Shown piece after piece: positions 35,556 through 45,208 of a stretch of DNA of 64,000 nucleotides. This DNA is from Candidatus Poribacteria bacterium (lineage in GTDB: Bacteria > Poribacteria > WGA-4E > WGA-3G), in the NCBI GenBank assembly GCA_022826805.1, contig JAJDUH010000012.1:43153-107152 (forward strand), in the 5' to 3' direction. Both the position numbers and the translations under genes were made by a program. Positions within the stretch are counted from its first letter, which is position 1. Each line of letters starts with the position of its first letter. Below the pieces are notes generated by a model that was given only the letters and a program-made list of their open reading frames with translations, ran no database searches and had not been told where the DNA came from.

Positions 35556-35578
35556 AATTTTGAAAAGGAGACTCAATT

Positions 35579-35971
35579 ATGGCTGAATCATTGGAACAAA
35601 GTATTGTATCACTCTTGGAAGAGCATGTTGAACTTGCAATTTCGACTGTTCAAGAGTTGAGAGCTGATAAACTTGAACTTGAGGCGGAAATTGCGAGGCT
35701 CAACAATGAGGTGGCACAACGCGATGCCCAGATTCACAGGCTTGAAGAGCGTAATCGCGACCTTGAAGAGGAACTGAATTTAGAACGGTTAGCTATTTCG
35801 CAAGAGCGTACCGACGTCCGAGAACGTCTTGAGGGTTTGATGAATGTCCTCGCCGCATCAAATGAAGCAGAAGCGGAAGCAGAAACAATTCCCGAAATGG
35901 ATTTTACCATCCACAATCAGGAACCGAATACAGCGTTTGCTAGATCTACAGAGGATCCAGAGGAGGAATAA
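35579..35971 (+). CDS. coiled-coil protein of unknown function
   Basis: 130 residues with an AAGGAG ribosome site. Residues ~10-92 are a continuous heptad coiled coil rich in Glu, Leu and Arg (ADKLELEAEIARLNNEVAQ, LEERNRDLEEELNLE); the tail is acidic and disordered. ZapB-like or FtsB-like cytoplasmic organisers have similar composition, but nothing more specific is seen, and there is no membrane helix. It lies between ogg and a glycosyltransferase gene on the same strand. Confidence 0.7.
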   Translation: MAESLEQSIVSLLEEHVELAISTVQELRADKLELEAEIARLNNEVAQRDAQIHRLEERNRDLEEELNLERLAISQERTDVRERLEGLMNVLAASNEAEAEAETIPEMDFTIHNQEPNTAFARSTEDPEEE

Positions 35972-36021
35972 TCAGTAACAGATTAAGAATACTCCTATTA
36001 AAACCGAAATAACAAACTGTT

Positions 36022-37173
36022 GTGCGTGTCTTAGTTCTCTCTCATTCCTACATTATGAAGCCGTACCGGCGAAAATTCGCGCTTATCGCTGAGCGTCCGA
36101 ATGTCACGCTACGTGTTATTACGCCTACACGTTGGTATGAAAGCTTTCAAGATATTGTTTTTGAACGGGAACCAGACACATCATGTGAGGAATTTCCGTG
36201 TCCAATCCGTTTCTCCGGATATGGCAGCCGTTTCTATTACCGCCGTGGCGTGAAGCCCCACTTTCGGGACTTCCAACCGGATATTATTCACTTAGAGGAG
36301 GAGGCATGGAGCCTTAACGCGCTACAGACAGTTCACTTGAAACGCAAGTATTGTCCAAACAGTCGTTTTATCTTTCGTACCTCACTCAGTATACCAATCA
36401 AACAGCGATTTGGCGTACTGCCTGTGTGGATCGAACATCGCGTTTTCCGGGAAACCGATAGAGCCTTTCCGCTTAGTGCAAACGCTGGCGAAATTCTAAC
36501 CAATCGAGGTTACACTGGACAACAAACGCCGTTTCCAAACGGCGTTGACGTGCGTCACTTCTATAAGATGGATGTCGGTGAACTGCGAAATGCCCTGCAA
36601 CTCAAAGACTGTTTCGTCATCGGTTATGTTGGCAGACTGCTACGAATGAAGGGTATAGACACACTGCTTGAGGCACTTGCTTGCCTTGTAAGTCAAGATA
36701 CCGCATACGCCTACAAACTCCTAATCGTCGGACAAGGAGAGGATAAATCTCATTTCCAGGAGATAACTCAAACGCTCGGTATTTCTGAACAGGTTGTGTG
36801 GATAGACGCGGTGCCACCTGAAGAGGTGCCCGCCTATATTAATTGTATGGACACTTTAGTCCTACCCTCTCGGACCACAGCAAAATGGGTAGAATTTTTT
36901 GGGAGGGTTCTCATAGAAGGAATGGCATGCGAAGTGCCTGTCATTGGTTCCGACTCTGGCGAAATTCCACACGTGATTGACGATGCCGGACTTGTTTTTC
37001 CTGAAGCAGACGCGGATTCCTTGGCAGAGCGTATACGTCAAATCGCACACAATGCCAGCCTTCGGAATACGCTGATGGCACGCGGACTCACTCGCATCGA
37101 AAATTTTACATGGGAGACAATTGCAGAACGGACGTATCAGGTATACCGAGAATTGCTGGGAAACGTTCGGTAG
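36022..37173 (+). CDS. glycosyltransferase family 4 protein
   Basis: 383 residues from a GTG start (no strong ribosome site; an ATG 11 codons in would cut the first strand). GT-B fold: RVLVLSHSY, ADR-like NAGEI segment, PFPNGVDVRHFYKMD, GYVGRLLRMKGIDTLLEA, and the donor-site helix VLIEGMACEVPVIGSDSGEIPHVI with the E-x7-E pattern of GT4 enzymes. It would transfer a sugar from a nucleotide donor onto a surface glycan or lipid. No other glycan genes lie next to it. It is convergent with tRNA-Leu. Confidence 0.88.
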   Translation: MRVLVLSHSYIMKPYRRKFALIAERPNVTLRVITPTRWYESFQDIVFEREPDTSCEEFPCPIRFSGYGSRFYYRRGVKPHFRDFQPDIIHLEEEAWSLNALQTVHLKRKYCPNSRFIFRTSLSIPIKQRFGVLPVWIEHRVFRETDRAFPLSANAGEILTNRGYTGQQTPFPNGVDVRHFYKMDVGELRNALQLKDCFVIGYVGRLLRMKGIDTLLEALACLVSQDTAYAYKLLIVGQGEDKSHFQEITQTLGISEQVVWIDAVPPEEVPAYINCMDTLVLPSRTTAKWVEFFGRVLIEGMACEVPVIGSDSGEIPHVIDDAGLVFPEADADSLAERIRQIAHNASLRNTLMARGLTRIENFTWETIAERTYQVYRELLGNVR

Positions 37174-37198
37174 AGTGGACAGCAAAAAAGAGGAGTGA

Positions 37199-37281
37199 TG
37201 CCCCCGACTGGACTCGAACCAGCATGCCAATTAAGGCACAGGCCCTCAACCTGCCGTGTATACCAATTCCACCACAGGGGC
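37199..37281 (-). tRNA. tRNA-Leu (GAG)
   Basis: 83 bases with a long variable arm; acceptor GCCCCTG/CGGGGGC with one T-G pair, loop TTGAGGG with anticodon GAG, T-loop TTCGAGT, discriminator A, no encoded CCA. Confidence 0.95.
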
Positions 37282-37294
37282 ACTTTGTAAGTTA

Positions 37295-37323
37295 ATTATA
37301 CCTTACTCAGACGATGATGTCAA
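37295..37323 (-). promoter_or_regulatory. perfect consensus promoter of tRNA-Leu
   Basis: Minus strand: TTGACA, 17 bases, TATAAT, 14 bases before the tRNA 5' end. Confidence 0.9.
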
Positions 37324-37400
37324 ATTTTTCTGATTTTTTAATCGTTGTATAACCAAGCTGTAATTTGTGAGATATATCATCGTTTTTTTGGACAAAAAAC

Positions 37401-40337
37401 ATGAATACTTCCACCTCGGAAACCCTTGAACAACAATTATCCGACACGCTTGCCGGAGAGGTTCGCTTCGATCTGTATTCTAAAGCACTCTATAGCACAG
37501 ACGCAAGCCTCTACCAGATCCAACCAATAGGTGTCGTAATTCCAAAAAACAAGCAGGACGTTATAAGAACAGTACAAATCGCGTCAGAACACAAGGTTCC
37601 GATCCTTCCGCGTGGTGGAGGCACAAGCCTTGCTGGGCAAAGTGTCGGTGAGGCTATCGTACTGGATATGTCCAAATACATGAATCAACTGCTTGAGGTA
37701 AACGTCGCTGAACATTGGGCACGTGTTCAGCCTGGTATCGTCTTAGATGAGTTGAACCATAAACTGAAACCACACGGCTTGATGTATGCCCCTGACGTTG
37801 CCACGAGCAGTCGAGCAAACGTCGGTGGCACCATCGGAAACAATTCTGCAGGCTCGCATTCGCTTATTTATGGCAAAACTATCGATCACGTCATGTCGAT
37901 CGACTTAGTGCTTTCTAATGCCGACGAAATCACCGCAGCACCTATATCACTGCAGGAATTAGAGACTAAAAAGCGGGGAGACACGTTAGAAGCAAATATC
38001 TACCGAGAACTCTGTCGAATATGCGCAGATAACGAAGCAGAAATCCGTAAACGCTATCCCCGTATCTTACGCCGTGTTGCGGGTTATAATCTCGATGAAT
38101 TTATTACAGATGCCGGCTCAAAAGAGGTTACGCCTTACCGTCGCGACGGATGCGATGAAAATCACCCATTTAGCCTGACCAAAATCCTCATCGGCTCTGA
38201 AGGAACACTCGCCACAACTGTTGAAGCAACAGTGAACCTCGTTCCAATTCCTAAGCTAACGGCTCTGTGTGTCGTTCATTTTGAATCACTTATCACCTCT
38301 ATGGAGGCGATGCAACCCATCTTGGAATGTAACCCCACTGCCGTAGAACTTATAGACAAAACAATCCTTGATATGGCGCGAGGTTCATTAGAATTTTCAC
38401 GCCTTACGACCTTCATACAAGGTGAACCTGCTGCGCTTCTTGCGGTCGAATTTTACGGTGAGACGCAGGCGGAATTAGAATCGCAGCTGGATAGGCTTGA
38501 AAAGACTTTGAAAAGTACAGGGTTCGGTTACGCGTTCGTGCGTTGTCTTACCGCTGAAGAAAAATCACGCGTCTGGGAAACACGAAAAGCCGGACTCGGA
38601 TTGCTGATGGGCATGACAGGTGATCCAAAACCGGTTGGCTTCGTTGAAGACGCCGCAGTGCCTATAGAAAATCTACCAGAGTATGTCCGTCGATTTGACA
38701 AGATCGTTACATCTCACGACACCACTGCCGCCTACTACGCACATGCGAGTGTGGGATTATTGCACAACCGCCCTATTGTCAACCTCAAATCCGAAACTGA
38801 TATTCAGAAGATGCATAACATCGCTCGCGAAGTCCGAGACTTACTCATAGAATTGGATGGTACGACGAGTGGGGAACACGGCGATGGTCTCGTCCGAAGT
38901 GAGTGGATAGAGAGCATGTTCGGTTCACAACTCTATCAGGCATTCACGGAGGTGAAAAAAGCTTTTGATCCAGAGGGTATTATGAATCCGGGCAAAATCG
39001 TTGATGCCCCGCCGATGACAGAAAACCTTCGCTTCGGTACAGAATACAATACCATTAAAGTTGACACCTACTTCGACTTTTCCAGTCAAGAAGGATTTGG
39101 TAGAGCAATTGAGATGTGTAATGGTGTCGGCGCATGCAGAAAAACACTAACTGGCACCATGTGTCCTTCCTTCATCGGCACACGTGAAGAGGAGCACTCC
39201 ACGCGTGGTCGAGCAAATGCGCTCCGGTCTATTATTTCAGGAACATTACCACATACGGAACTTACAGGTGAACGGCTACAAGAAGTTTTGGATTTATGTC
39301 TCGGATGCAAAGCGTGTAAGGCAGAATGTCCATCCAACGTGGATATGGCGAAGATTAAGTATGAGGTAATGGCGCACTATCACAAAGCAAACGGCTTACC
39401 GTTGCCTCGACGGTTGTTTGGTGAAATCGGAGCACTCGCACCGCTCGGTTCAATGTTCTCGCCTCTTTCCAACTGGGCAGTCAACAATACGCTTTCCAAA
39501 TGGATTGCTGAGAAAGTAATCGGTGTTGACCGACGAAGGGATATGCCCACCTTTGTACGTCCCACTTATGAACAATGGTTTCGGAAGCGTCGTTCCCGAC
39601 GTACCTCAGACAAGAAAGTCGTCCTCTTTTCCGATACCTTTATGAACTACAGTGAACCTTCTATCGGCAAAGCTGCAGTGGAAGTGTTAGAAGCCTGCGG
39701 ATTCGAAGTGCTTCTGCCTGAAAAGCGGTGCTGCGGTCGTCCGCTCATCTCAGAAGGAATGCTTGATCGAGCCATCGAGAATGCCAGTTACAACATCGAC
39801 GCACTCCGCGTCTACGCTGACAAGGGAATCCCAATTATCGGATGTGAACCGAGTTGTACATCCGCGATCACCGATGACTACGTCGAGCTAATCGGCACAC
39901 CAGATGCGAAACGTGTCGCTGAAGCAACCTATTCATTTGAAGAATTTTTTGCAGAGCTGGTTGAAAATGGTGAATTGCCCCTGGAATTCTCAACAGAACC
40001 GCGGGATATCTTGCTGCACGGGCATTGCCATCAACGCGCACTCGTCGGTATCCAACCAACTGTGAAGATGCTAAGTCTACCCTCAGAACACAAGGTCACA
40101 GTAATCGATTCGAGCTGTTGTGGTATGGCAGGTGCGTTCGGGTACGAAAAGAAACACTATGAACTCTCTATGAACATCGGCGAATTACGGCTCTTTGGGG
40201 CTGTTCGTGAGAAACTACCGGGAAGCTTCACGCTCAGCGCCGCTGGTTTCTCCTGTAGACACCAACTTGAGCATGGGACAGGCGTACAACCGAAGCATCC
40301 CATTGAAGTGTTAAGGAATGCCATAATGCAAGCTTAA
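37401..40337 (+). CDS. FAD-linked oxidase fused to an Fe-S/CCG-domain subunit (GlcD-GlcF or D-lactate dehydrogenase-like)
   Basis: 978 residues in one chain. N-terminal half: FAD-binding PCMH-type domain (PRGGGTSLAGQSVG, RANVGGTIGNNSAGSHS) and C-terminal FAD-oxidase domain (DGTTSGEHGDG). Middle: two 4Fe-4S motifs (CNGVGACRK with MCP, CLGCKACKAECP). C-terminal: CCG domains (KRCCGRPLISEG, GCEPSC, HGHCHQRAL, DSSCCGMAGAFG). Similar fusions oxidise D-lactate, glycolate or D-2-hydroxyglutarate and pass electrons to quinone at the inner membrane. The substrate is open. It lies 24 bases before an NRAMP-like transporter gene and is probably cotranscribed. Confidence 0.88.
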   Translation: MNTSTSETLEQQLSDTLAGEVRFDLYSKALYSTDASLYQIQPIGVVIPKNKQDVIRTVQIASEHKVPILPRGGGTSLAGQSVGEAIVLDMSKYMNQLLEVNVAEHWARVQPGIVLDELNHKLKPHGLMYAPDVATSSRANVGGTIGNNSAGSHSLIYGKTIDHVMSIDLVLSNADEITAAPISLQELETKKRGDTLEANIYRELCRICADNEAEIRKRYPRILRRVAGYNLDEFITDAGSKEVTPYRRDGCDENHPFSLTKILIGSEGTLATTVEATVNLVPIPKLTALCVVHFESLITSMEAMQPILECNPTAVELIDKTILDMARGSLEFSRLTTFIQGEPAALLAVEFYGETQAELESQLDRLEKTLKSTGFGYAFVRCLTAEEKSRVWETRKAGLGLLMGMTGDPKPVGFVEDAAVPIENLPEYVRRFDKIVTSHDTTAAYYAHASVGLLHNRPIVNLKSETDIQKMHNIAREVRDLLIELDGTTSGEHGDGLVRSEWIESMFGSQLYQAFTEVKKAFDPEGIMNPGKIVDAPPMTENLRFGTEYNTIKVDTYFDFSSQEGFGRAIEMCNGVGACRKTLTGTMCPSFIGTREEEHSTRGRANALRSIISGTLPHTELTGERLQEVLDLCLGCKACKAECPSNVDMAKIKYEVMAHYHKANGLPLPRRLFGEIGALAPLGSMFSPLSNWAVNNTLSKWIAEKVIGVDRRRDMPTFVRPTYEQWFRKRRSRRTSDKKVVLFSDTFMNYSEPSIGKAAVEVLEACGFEVLLPEKRCCGRPLISEGMLDRAIENASYNIDALRVYADKGIPIIGCEPSCTSAITDDYVELIGTPDAKRVAEATYSFEEFFAELVENGELPLEFSTEPRDILLHGHCHQRALVGIQPTVKMLSLPSEHKVTVIDSSCCGMAGAFGYEKKHYELSMNIGELRLFGAVREKLPGSFTLSAAGFSCRHQLEHGTGVQPKHPIEVLRNAIMQA

Positions 40338-40361
40338 ACGCCACGCACTGGAGAAAATAAA

Positions 40362-41783
40362 ATGTATCAACCGCTTGACGATTTTAAAATTGTTGAGTTA
40401 CCTGAGAAGCAGTTGCCGTTTTGGAAAATTGCGGGTCCAGGGGCCATTTTAGTCGGTTTGTCCATCGGTGCGGGTGAGAGTGTGATTTGGCCCCTTATCG
40501 CCGCTGAGTATGGCGGGAGCATGATCTGGGCGGCGGCCCTTGGTGTATTCCTCCAACTTTGGATTAACTTTGAGGTAGGACGCTGGACAATCGCTACAGG
40601 CGAAACGGTGTATACAGGCTACAGTCGTATCTGGCGCGGTTTTGCACCGTTGTTCATTCTACTCACTGTAGTGGGCTGGATAGCACCAGGATGGGCCCGA
40701 ACATCAGGGCTTGCCCTGAAAGCACTCATGCTTGGACCTGGCGGTTGGGGCTCTGACACTTTTTGGACAATCGTGACGTTTGCAGGAGTTGCGCTCATTC
40801 TCTTCGGACCGAAAATGATCTATCAGTCTGTTGAAAACACTGTTGAGGTGCTCGTCGCTATCGTAACGATAGGATTAATTCTTGTTGCTATCGCTGTCGG
40901 TTCAATGGATACATGGAAAGAACTCGGTGCAGGCTTGATGAACGTTGGGCACATAGACCCAGGTATGTCTGTGAAAAAATTGTTTAGCGCCTTAGTCTTC
41001 GCAGGGGCAGGCGGGACGGCAAACCTCTTTTATACATTTTATCTGCGGGATAAAAACATCGGTATGGGGGCACAGTTACCCGGACTACAGAATCCACTTC
41101 GCGGCAGGAGCGAGAAGGTGCCTGCAACTGGGTTTCTCTTTGAGGTTACAGAGGAAAACCGCAAACGTTTTACTGAATGGTGGCAATATGTTAAAAACGA
41201 TCAGATACTTTTCTTTTGGGCACTCAATACATTCACCATTCTGCTTTTTATTTTCGGTGCACTCGCGGTTTTGCATCCACAAGGGATTGTCCCAGAACAA
41301 GGCAGACTTATTTACGATGAAGCACAAATATTAGGTGAAATTTGGGGGGTAGCGGGGCAGAAGATCTTCTTACTCGTTGGTGTTGCAACGCTTTTTGGAA
41401 CCCAACTTGCCTTGGTTGATGGAGTGTCGCGTTCCATTTCTGACATTATCTACACCAACTTTCAGGGAGCGCAAAAACGTAGTTTGAGTTGGTGGTACCT
41501 CCTCATCGCAGGTATCTGGATCGTCGGTGGGTGTGTGATCACCTTCGTAATGGAGCAATTGAATGTCAGTGAATTAGGGTTCCTCTTTAATGCAGCATAC
41601 ATGGGCGGTTTTGCTATGGCAATTTACGTGCCACTCACACTTTACATGAACTACCGCTTCCTACCCGACTTCGCAAAACCGAAACGGTTTTCTACTTTTA
41701 TGATGCTTGTTGCTTCATGCGTCTATATAGGCTTTGCGATTTCAAGCATTATCTGGGAAATTAAACAATTGATTGGAGGCTAA
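40362..41783 (+). CDS. NRAMP-superfamily-related membrane transporter
   Basis: 473 residues with about 11 helices. The N-terminal helix pattern (GPGAILVGLSIGAGESVIWPLIAAEYG) and overall spacing recall NRAMP transporters. However, the metal-binding DPGN of helix 1 is replaced by GAGE, and the MPHN-like motif of helix 6 by AGAGGTANLFY. So the usual Mn/Fe substrate is doubtful; it may belong to an NRAMP-related branch with another substrate. GGAG precedes the ATG. It lies between the oxidoreductase gene and a PhyH gene with gaps of 24 and 1 bases; transport of the substrate of one of these enzymes is a plausible inference. Confidence 0.75.
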   Translation: MYQPLDDFKIVELPEKQLPFWKIAGPGAILVGLSIGAGESVIWPLIAAEYGGSMIWAAALGVFLQLWINFEVGRWTIATGETVYTGYSRIWRGFAPLFILLTVVGWIAPGWARTSGLALKALMLGPGGWGSDTFWTIVTFAGVALILFGPKMIYQSVENTVEVLVAIVTIGLILVAIAVGSMDTWKELGAGLMNVGHIDPGMSVKKLFSALVFAGAGGTANLFYTFYLRDKNIGMGAQLPGLQNPLRGRSEKVPATGFLFEVTEENRKRFTEWWQYVKNDQILFFWALNTFTILLFIFGALAVLHPQGIVPEQGRLIYDEAQILGEIWGVAGQKIFLLVGVATLFGTQLALVDGVSRSISDIIYTNFQGAQKRSLSWWYLLIAGIWIVGGCVITFVMEQLNVSELGFLFNAAYMGGFAMAIYVPLTLYMNYRFLPDFAKPKRFSTFMMLVASCVYIGFAISSIIWEIKQLIGG

Positions 41784-41784
41784 A

Positions 41785-42603
41785 ATGGAACTGAAGGCAC
41801 GAAAAACCCTTTTTGAAAAAGAAGGCTATCTTGTTGTTGAAAATCTGTTATCGGCAAAAGAAATAGCAGAATGCCAAGCAGAAATTCACCGGTTGCATCA
41901 GTTTGCTGCGGGACACGAGTCGGATGCAGATAGAGAGCGAGCGGATGTCGCGCGTCAACACGTACAACGAGAACCGTTTGCAGAAGGCGAAACGCAGGGA
42001 GACGACTTGCCGGTGCTACGGAAAGCAGAAAACACACGGCAGTACTCCGATGTATTTCACAATCTTGCACAACACCCGAAACTCATCGCGGTTGTCCAAG
42101 AACTCATCGGACAGGATCTGTTACTTTTTAGAAGCACATTGATGTTCAAGCCTGCTTTCCACGGCTCTTCACATGGATTACATCAGGACTCGGCGTATTG
42201 GCCCATGGAGCCACCCAACCTTGTTACGGTGAGCATCGCGCTCAACGACGCTACCCCGGAAAACGGATGTTTTAAAGTGATCCCGAGAAGTCACCTATGG
42301 GGCATGCAGTCCTGGGGACACATTGCTCGTCAGCAAGATGCCGAACTCACTGCTCGGAAAGAGGTGGCAAAGCAACAGATGGATGTTCCGCTTTCCGCGG
42401 GAAGTGCCCTGTTTTTCCATAGTTTGATGGTACACGGCTCGGGTCCAAACGCGACGCCAAATCCTCGGAATACGGCGTTGTATGCTTACTTTTCACCACA
42501 GGTGCGATATGTCCCACAAGGTGGAAAGCCAGTAGAGAAAACATTTCCTGTTGTCGCTGGGCTTGGTGGCAAAAGAGAGTTGACACTCGTCGCTCAAACA
42601 TAG
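41785..42603 (+). CDS. phytanoyl-CoA dioxygenase (PhyH) family protein
   Basis: 272 residues from an ATG with GGAGG inside the last codons of the transporter gene, so translation is likely coupled. Iron ligands: H133-Q-D135 in GLHQDSAYW and H217 in MVHGSGPN; R228 probably holds 2-oxoglutarate. NDATPENGCFKVIPRSH is the usual PhyH core. It would hydroxylate a small substrate with O2 and 2-oxoglutarate. Sequence similarity to the 13.6 kb paralogue is confined to the core motifs, so the substrates probably differ. Confidence 0.88.
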   Translation: MELKARKTLFEKEGYLVVENLLSAKEIAECQAEIHRLHQFAAGHESDADRERADVARQHVQREPFAEGETQGDDLPVLRKAENTRQYSDVFHNLAQHPKLIAVVQELIGQDLLLFRSTLMFKPAFHGSSHGLHQDSAYWPMEPPNLVTVSIALNDATPENGCFKVIPRSHLWGMQSWGHIARQQDAELTARKEVAKQQMDVPLSAGSALFFHSLMVHGSGPNATPNPRNTALYAYFSPQVRYVPQGGKPVEKTFPVVAGLGGKRELTLVAQT

Positions 42604-42767
42604 ACTCCAACGTGAAGGTATTCGCAGAATTCTGAAATTGTGGCGTTTGATTTCCTTTTTACAGCAGACAGATACGCATGGATGTCCATCGTTTAGGGAG
42701 AAAATACAATGATGCCTGGATTCAGGAACCGTGTGGAAACTTTACATCTTACGGAGGGTTATACGAC

Positions 42768-43670
42768 ATGGCAGGCAAAAACGACCAGACCTCTGTTCAT
42801 AGACAGCAAGATAATGCGAACATAGAGTTGTCTAAATCTAATACACTTGCTGTTTACGACAAGCAGCAAGGAGTTAAGGTTCGTAAGCAAGGATTCTTTG
42901 GAAACTTGGGACAGAAAAAGACGCTATCTGGCGTGCAACTTGAGGAATTACTCCTGGGGAACATTGAGGCGTTCTCAGAACACGAAGCACAACTGTTACG
43001 CGCCGTCTTCGATTTGAGAATATTGACAGCACAAGAAGTAATGATGCCTTTATCAGAAATAACGCCATTGATAGTGGGATCACCGCCCTCTGAAGTTCTC
43101 AGGCTCTGTCGTTCTTCCAACTATCGTTACATCCCCGTCTATAGTGAACGCGTCGATTGGTTACTCGGGGTCGTCGATGGCATGGATGTACTTACAAGCG
43201 AACACGACCAAACTGATTTATCGTCATTTGTGAAAGATGTATATTACGCACCCGCACTGAAGTCAGCAATGGATTTAATGGGTGAACTGCGACAAGCCGA
43301 AATACCTGCTGCGATTGTGGTTAACGAGCATGGCAGTTGCATCGGAGTTGTAGAATTGATGGATATTTTAGAAAAGGTTATAGGCGAAGTAAGGGCTAAT
43401 CGCAAACGGTCTACACCTTATATTGAGAAACTCGGAATACACGACTGGCGTATTGATGCTCGCATGTTAATTGCTGATGTTAATAAAGCATTAGATACCC
43501 GAATCCCAACAGATCAGTGCGATACCATCGGGGGCTTCATCCTCTTGCTGCTCGGGCGGTTCCCACAAAAAGGTGAAACAATCGAGTATGAAGATTTTGA
43601 ATTTAATATAGATGCTGCTGTCAAGTACAATATCTCTCAGATTCGGGTTATGAAAAAAACCAGGCGATAA
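42768..43670 (+). CDS. CBS-pair protein with CorC/HlyC-associated domain, no membrane part
   Basis: 300 residues from an ATG with GGAGGG nine bases upstream; the frame is open for 30 more codons upstream without a ribosome site. Residues ~65-205 hold a CBS pair (TAQEVMMPLSEITPLI, SNYRYIPVYSERVDWLLGVVDGMDVL, PAAIVVNEHGSCIGVVELMDILE), and ~225-298 the transporter-associated CorC_HlyC domain (DARMLIADVNKALDTRIP, DTIGGFILLLLGRFPQKGE). The DUF21 membrane domain of CorC-like transporters is absent, so this is the soluble form, perhaps a nucleotide-sensing regulator of metal efflux. The partner is not seen nearby. Confidence 0.85.
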   Translation: MAGKNDQTSVHRQQDNANIELSKSNTLAVYDKQQGVKVRKQGFFGNLGQKKTLSGVQLEELLLGNIEAFSEHEAQLLRAVFDLRILTAQEVMMPLSEITPLIVGSPPSEVLRLCRSSNYRYIPVYSERVDWLLGVVDGMDVLTSEHDQTDLSSFVKDVYYAPALKSAMDLMGELRQAEIPAAIVVNEHGSCIGVVELMDILEKVIGEVRANRKRSTPYIEKLGIHDWRIDARMLIADVNKALDTRIPTDQCDTIGGFILLLLGRFPQKGETIEYEDFEFNIDAAVKYNISQIRVMKKTRR

Positions 43671-43746
43671 AGACCTGGTGTCCAATATCATATTCCAAGG
43701 GCCCCATTCGTGACGAGGGTGCGTAGTTTCCAAAGAAGGAGCCACC

Positions 43747-43881
43747 ATGAAATTGAGACGTTCTCGCAATCGAATTTTTAAAGGCACACGCATTAGAATG
43801 TTAATTGTATGGTATCTCATTTTGCTTGGCAGTATCATCATCCTTGTCTGGAAAATGCCAGCGATCGTTTCGCGCATGTAA
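43747..43881 (+). CDS. short single-helix membrane peptide (44 residues)
   Basis: A strong AAGGAGCC ribosome site lies four bases before the ATG. The product has a basic start (MKLRRSRNRIFKGTR), one hydrophobic helix (~18-36, MLIVWYLILLGSIIILVW) and a short basic end. This is the layout of small inner-membrane peptides that adjust larger proteins. It follows the CorC-like gene by 76 bases. No family recognised. The good ribosome site and the sharp basic/hydrophobic pattern argue against chance. Confidence 0.55.
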   Translation: MKLRRSRNRIFKGTRIRMLIVWYLILLGSIIILVWKMPAIVSRM

Positions 43882-43956
43882 AACACATTAAATCATAGAC
43901 GCGCAGTCTCTTGAACAAACAGTCAATGCCAATTAGACTCTTCACATTTAATTAAT

Positions 43957-43985
43957 TTGACCTACTTAGTCAACCATGGTATAAT
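43957..43985 (+). promoter_or_regulatory. sigma70-type promoter of the M23 peptidase gene
   Basis: TTGACC, 17 bases, TATAAT, giving a leader of about 125 bases before the ATG at 44119. Confidence 0.75.
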
Positions 43986-44054
43986 TATCATATAACGTTT
44001 GGGTAATTTGTGAGATATCCAACGCCTGCGGACGAATTATAAGGGAAATATAAC

Positions 44055-44096
44055 ATGTCTTGGAGATCCAAAAAACACATTTGGATTCGGTTTTAA
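44055..44096 (+). other. possible 13-codon upstream ORF in the M23 leader
   Basis: AAGGGA is followed by ATG and 12 codons ending in TAA (peptide MSWRSKKHIWIRF), inside the predicted leader and 22 bases before the peptidase start. It could be a leader peptide or chance. Confidence 0.25.
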
Positions 44097-44118
44097 ATTG
44101 TGAAGGAGAATTTATTGA

Positions 44119-45090
44119 ATGTACACTGTTATTCTTTTATCAGCCCGTAAAAATTCAGTCCGCCAGCATGCAGTTAGCCAAGGGCACTTACTGCTTTTCT
44201 CCTGCCTCATCCTTGCGCTATTTTTGACAGCGATCATCGGAATCGGCTACGGGATTTTTCAAAGGTATCAGAGAACCAAATCTGAGACAGAATTACAGGC
44301 AAACACAGAGGAAATGAAAAAATTAGTGCATGCCAAACTCCAAGTCGAATTGGAATTTGCTGCAGTTAATGAAGAGATGAATAGTATCCGCCACATGGCA
44401 GAAAAGATTCGGGAGGCTTTAGGAATTCTTGGACAAGGTGGCGGCGACAGTAGTATTCAGTGGAACCCCGAAGACGCCGAAAAACAAGCCAATCCCGAAC
44501 AGGAAGATACTTCAGCAATCACTGATGGTGAGCCTGATGTGCATGAGATGCCGGGATCAATAACACCCAGTATCCTAAAACAAGAGGTGCGGCCTCTCTA
44601 CAATTACGTCGGCGAACACCAAAAACAGATTGATGGATATCCTTCGATCCTACCGGTGGAACTCCAAAAGCCGGACGGAGAAAAACACGCTTTTTGGTAT
44701 TCCTCTCCGTTCGGGTGGCGCACACATCCATTAACAAGGAAACGCGAATTCCACCAAGGGTTGGATATTAAAACTCACGCAGGAGTCCCCGTTATCGCTG
44801 CCGCTGATGGAACAATCTTGAAGGCTAAAAGGAGCGGTTACTTGGGAAAGACAATCGAGATCTCCCATGATGGACGCCAGTTCAAAACGTTGTATGCGCA
44901 CTTGAAAGATTATGCAGATGGGATCAAAGTCGGGCAAAGAGTGACGCGTGGACAGATTATAGGTTACGTTGGAAACACGGGACGTAGCACTGGGGCACAT
45001 TTGCATTATAGTGTTTACGATGTCAGAAAAAAAAGGTGGGTGAACCCACTGGCGTACATCTTCGATCAGCAACCCACATTTTCACCTTAA
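44119..45090 (+). CDS. M23 (LytM-type) metalloendopeptidase, membrane anchored
   Basis: 323 residues. One helix (~23-48) anchors it with the rest in the periplasm; ~55-105 is a short coiled coil. The C-terminal domain (~190-318) has the LytM zinc ligands: FHQGLDI (H and D), and GAHLHYSVYDV (HxH), with FGWRTHPLTRKREF before them. It cuts peptidoglycan cross-bridges or, if paired with FtsEX-type partners, controls amidases. AAGGAG lies about 10 bases upstream of the ATG. All ligands are present, so it is likely active. Confidence 0.9.
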   Translation: MYTVILLSARKNSVRQHAVSQGHLLLFSCLILALFLTAIIGIGYGIFQRYQRTKSETELQANTEEMKKLVHAKLQVELEFAAVNEEMNSIRHMAEKIREALGILGQGGGDSSIQWNPEDAEKQANPEQEDTSAITDGEPDVHEMPGSITPSILKQEVRPLYNYVGEHQKQIDGYPSILPVELQKPDGEKHAFWYSSPFGWRTHPLTRKREFHQGLDIKTHAGVPVIAAADGTILKAKRSGYLGKTIEISHDGRQFKTLYAHLKDYADGIKVGQRVTRGQIIGYVGNTGRSTGAHLHYSVYDVRKKRWVNPLAYIFDQQPTFSP

Positions 45091-45208
45091 GTGCCTATCT
45101 TCGATTTTAGTGCCTTGCGAACGTACCGCACATCAACACGACGCAAAAACAGTAAACATCACGGGTAATTGGGTATTACCACACGTATGAAAAAAGGAGC
45201 CTTGAAAA

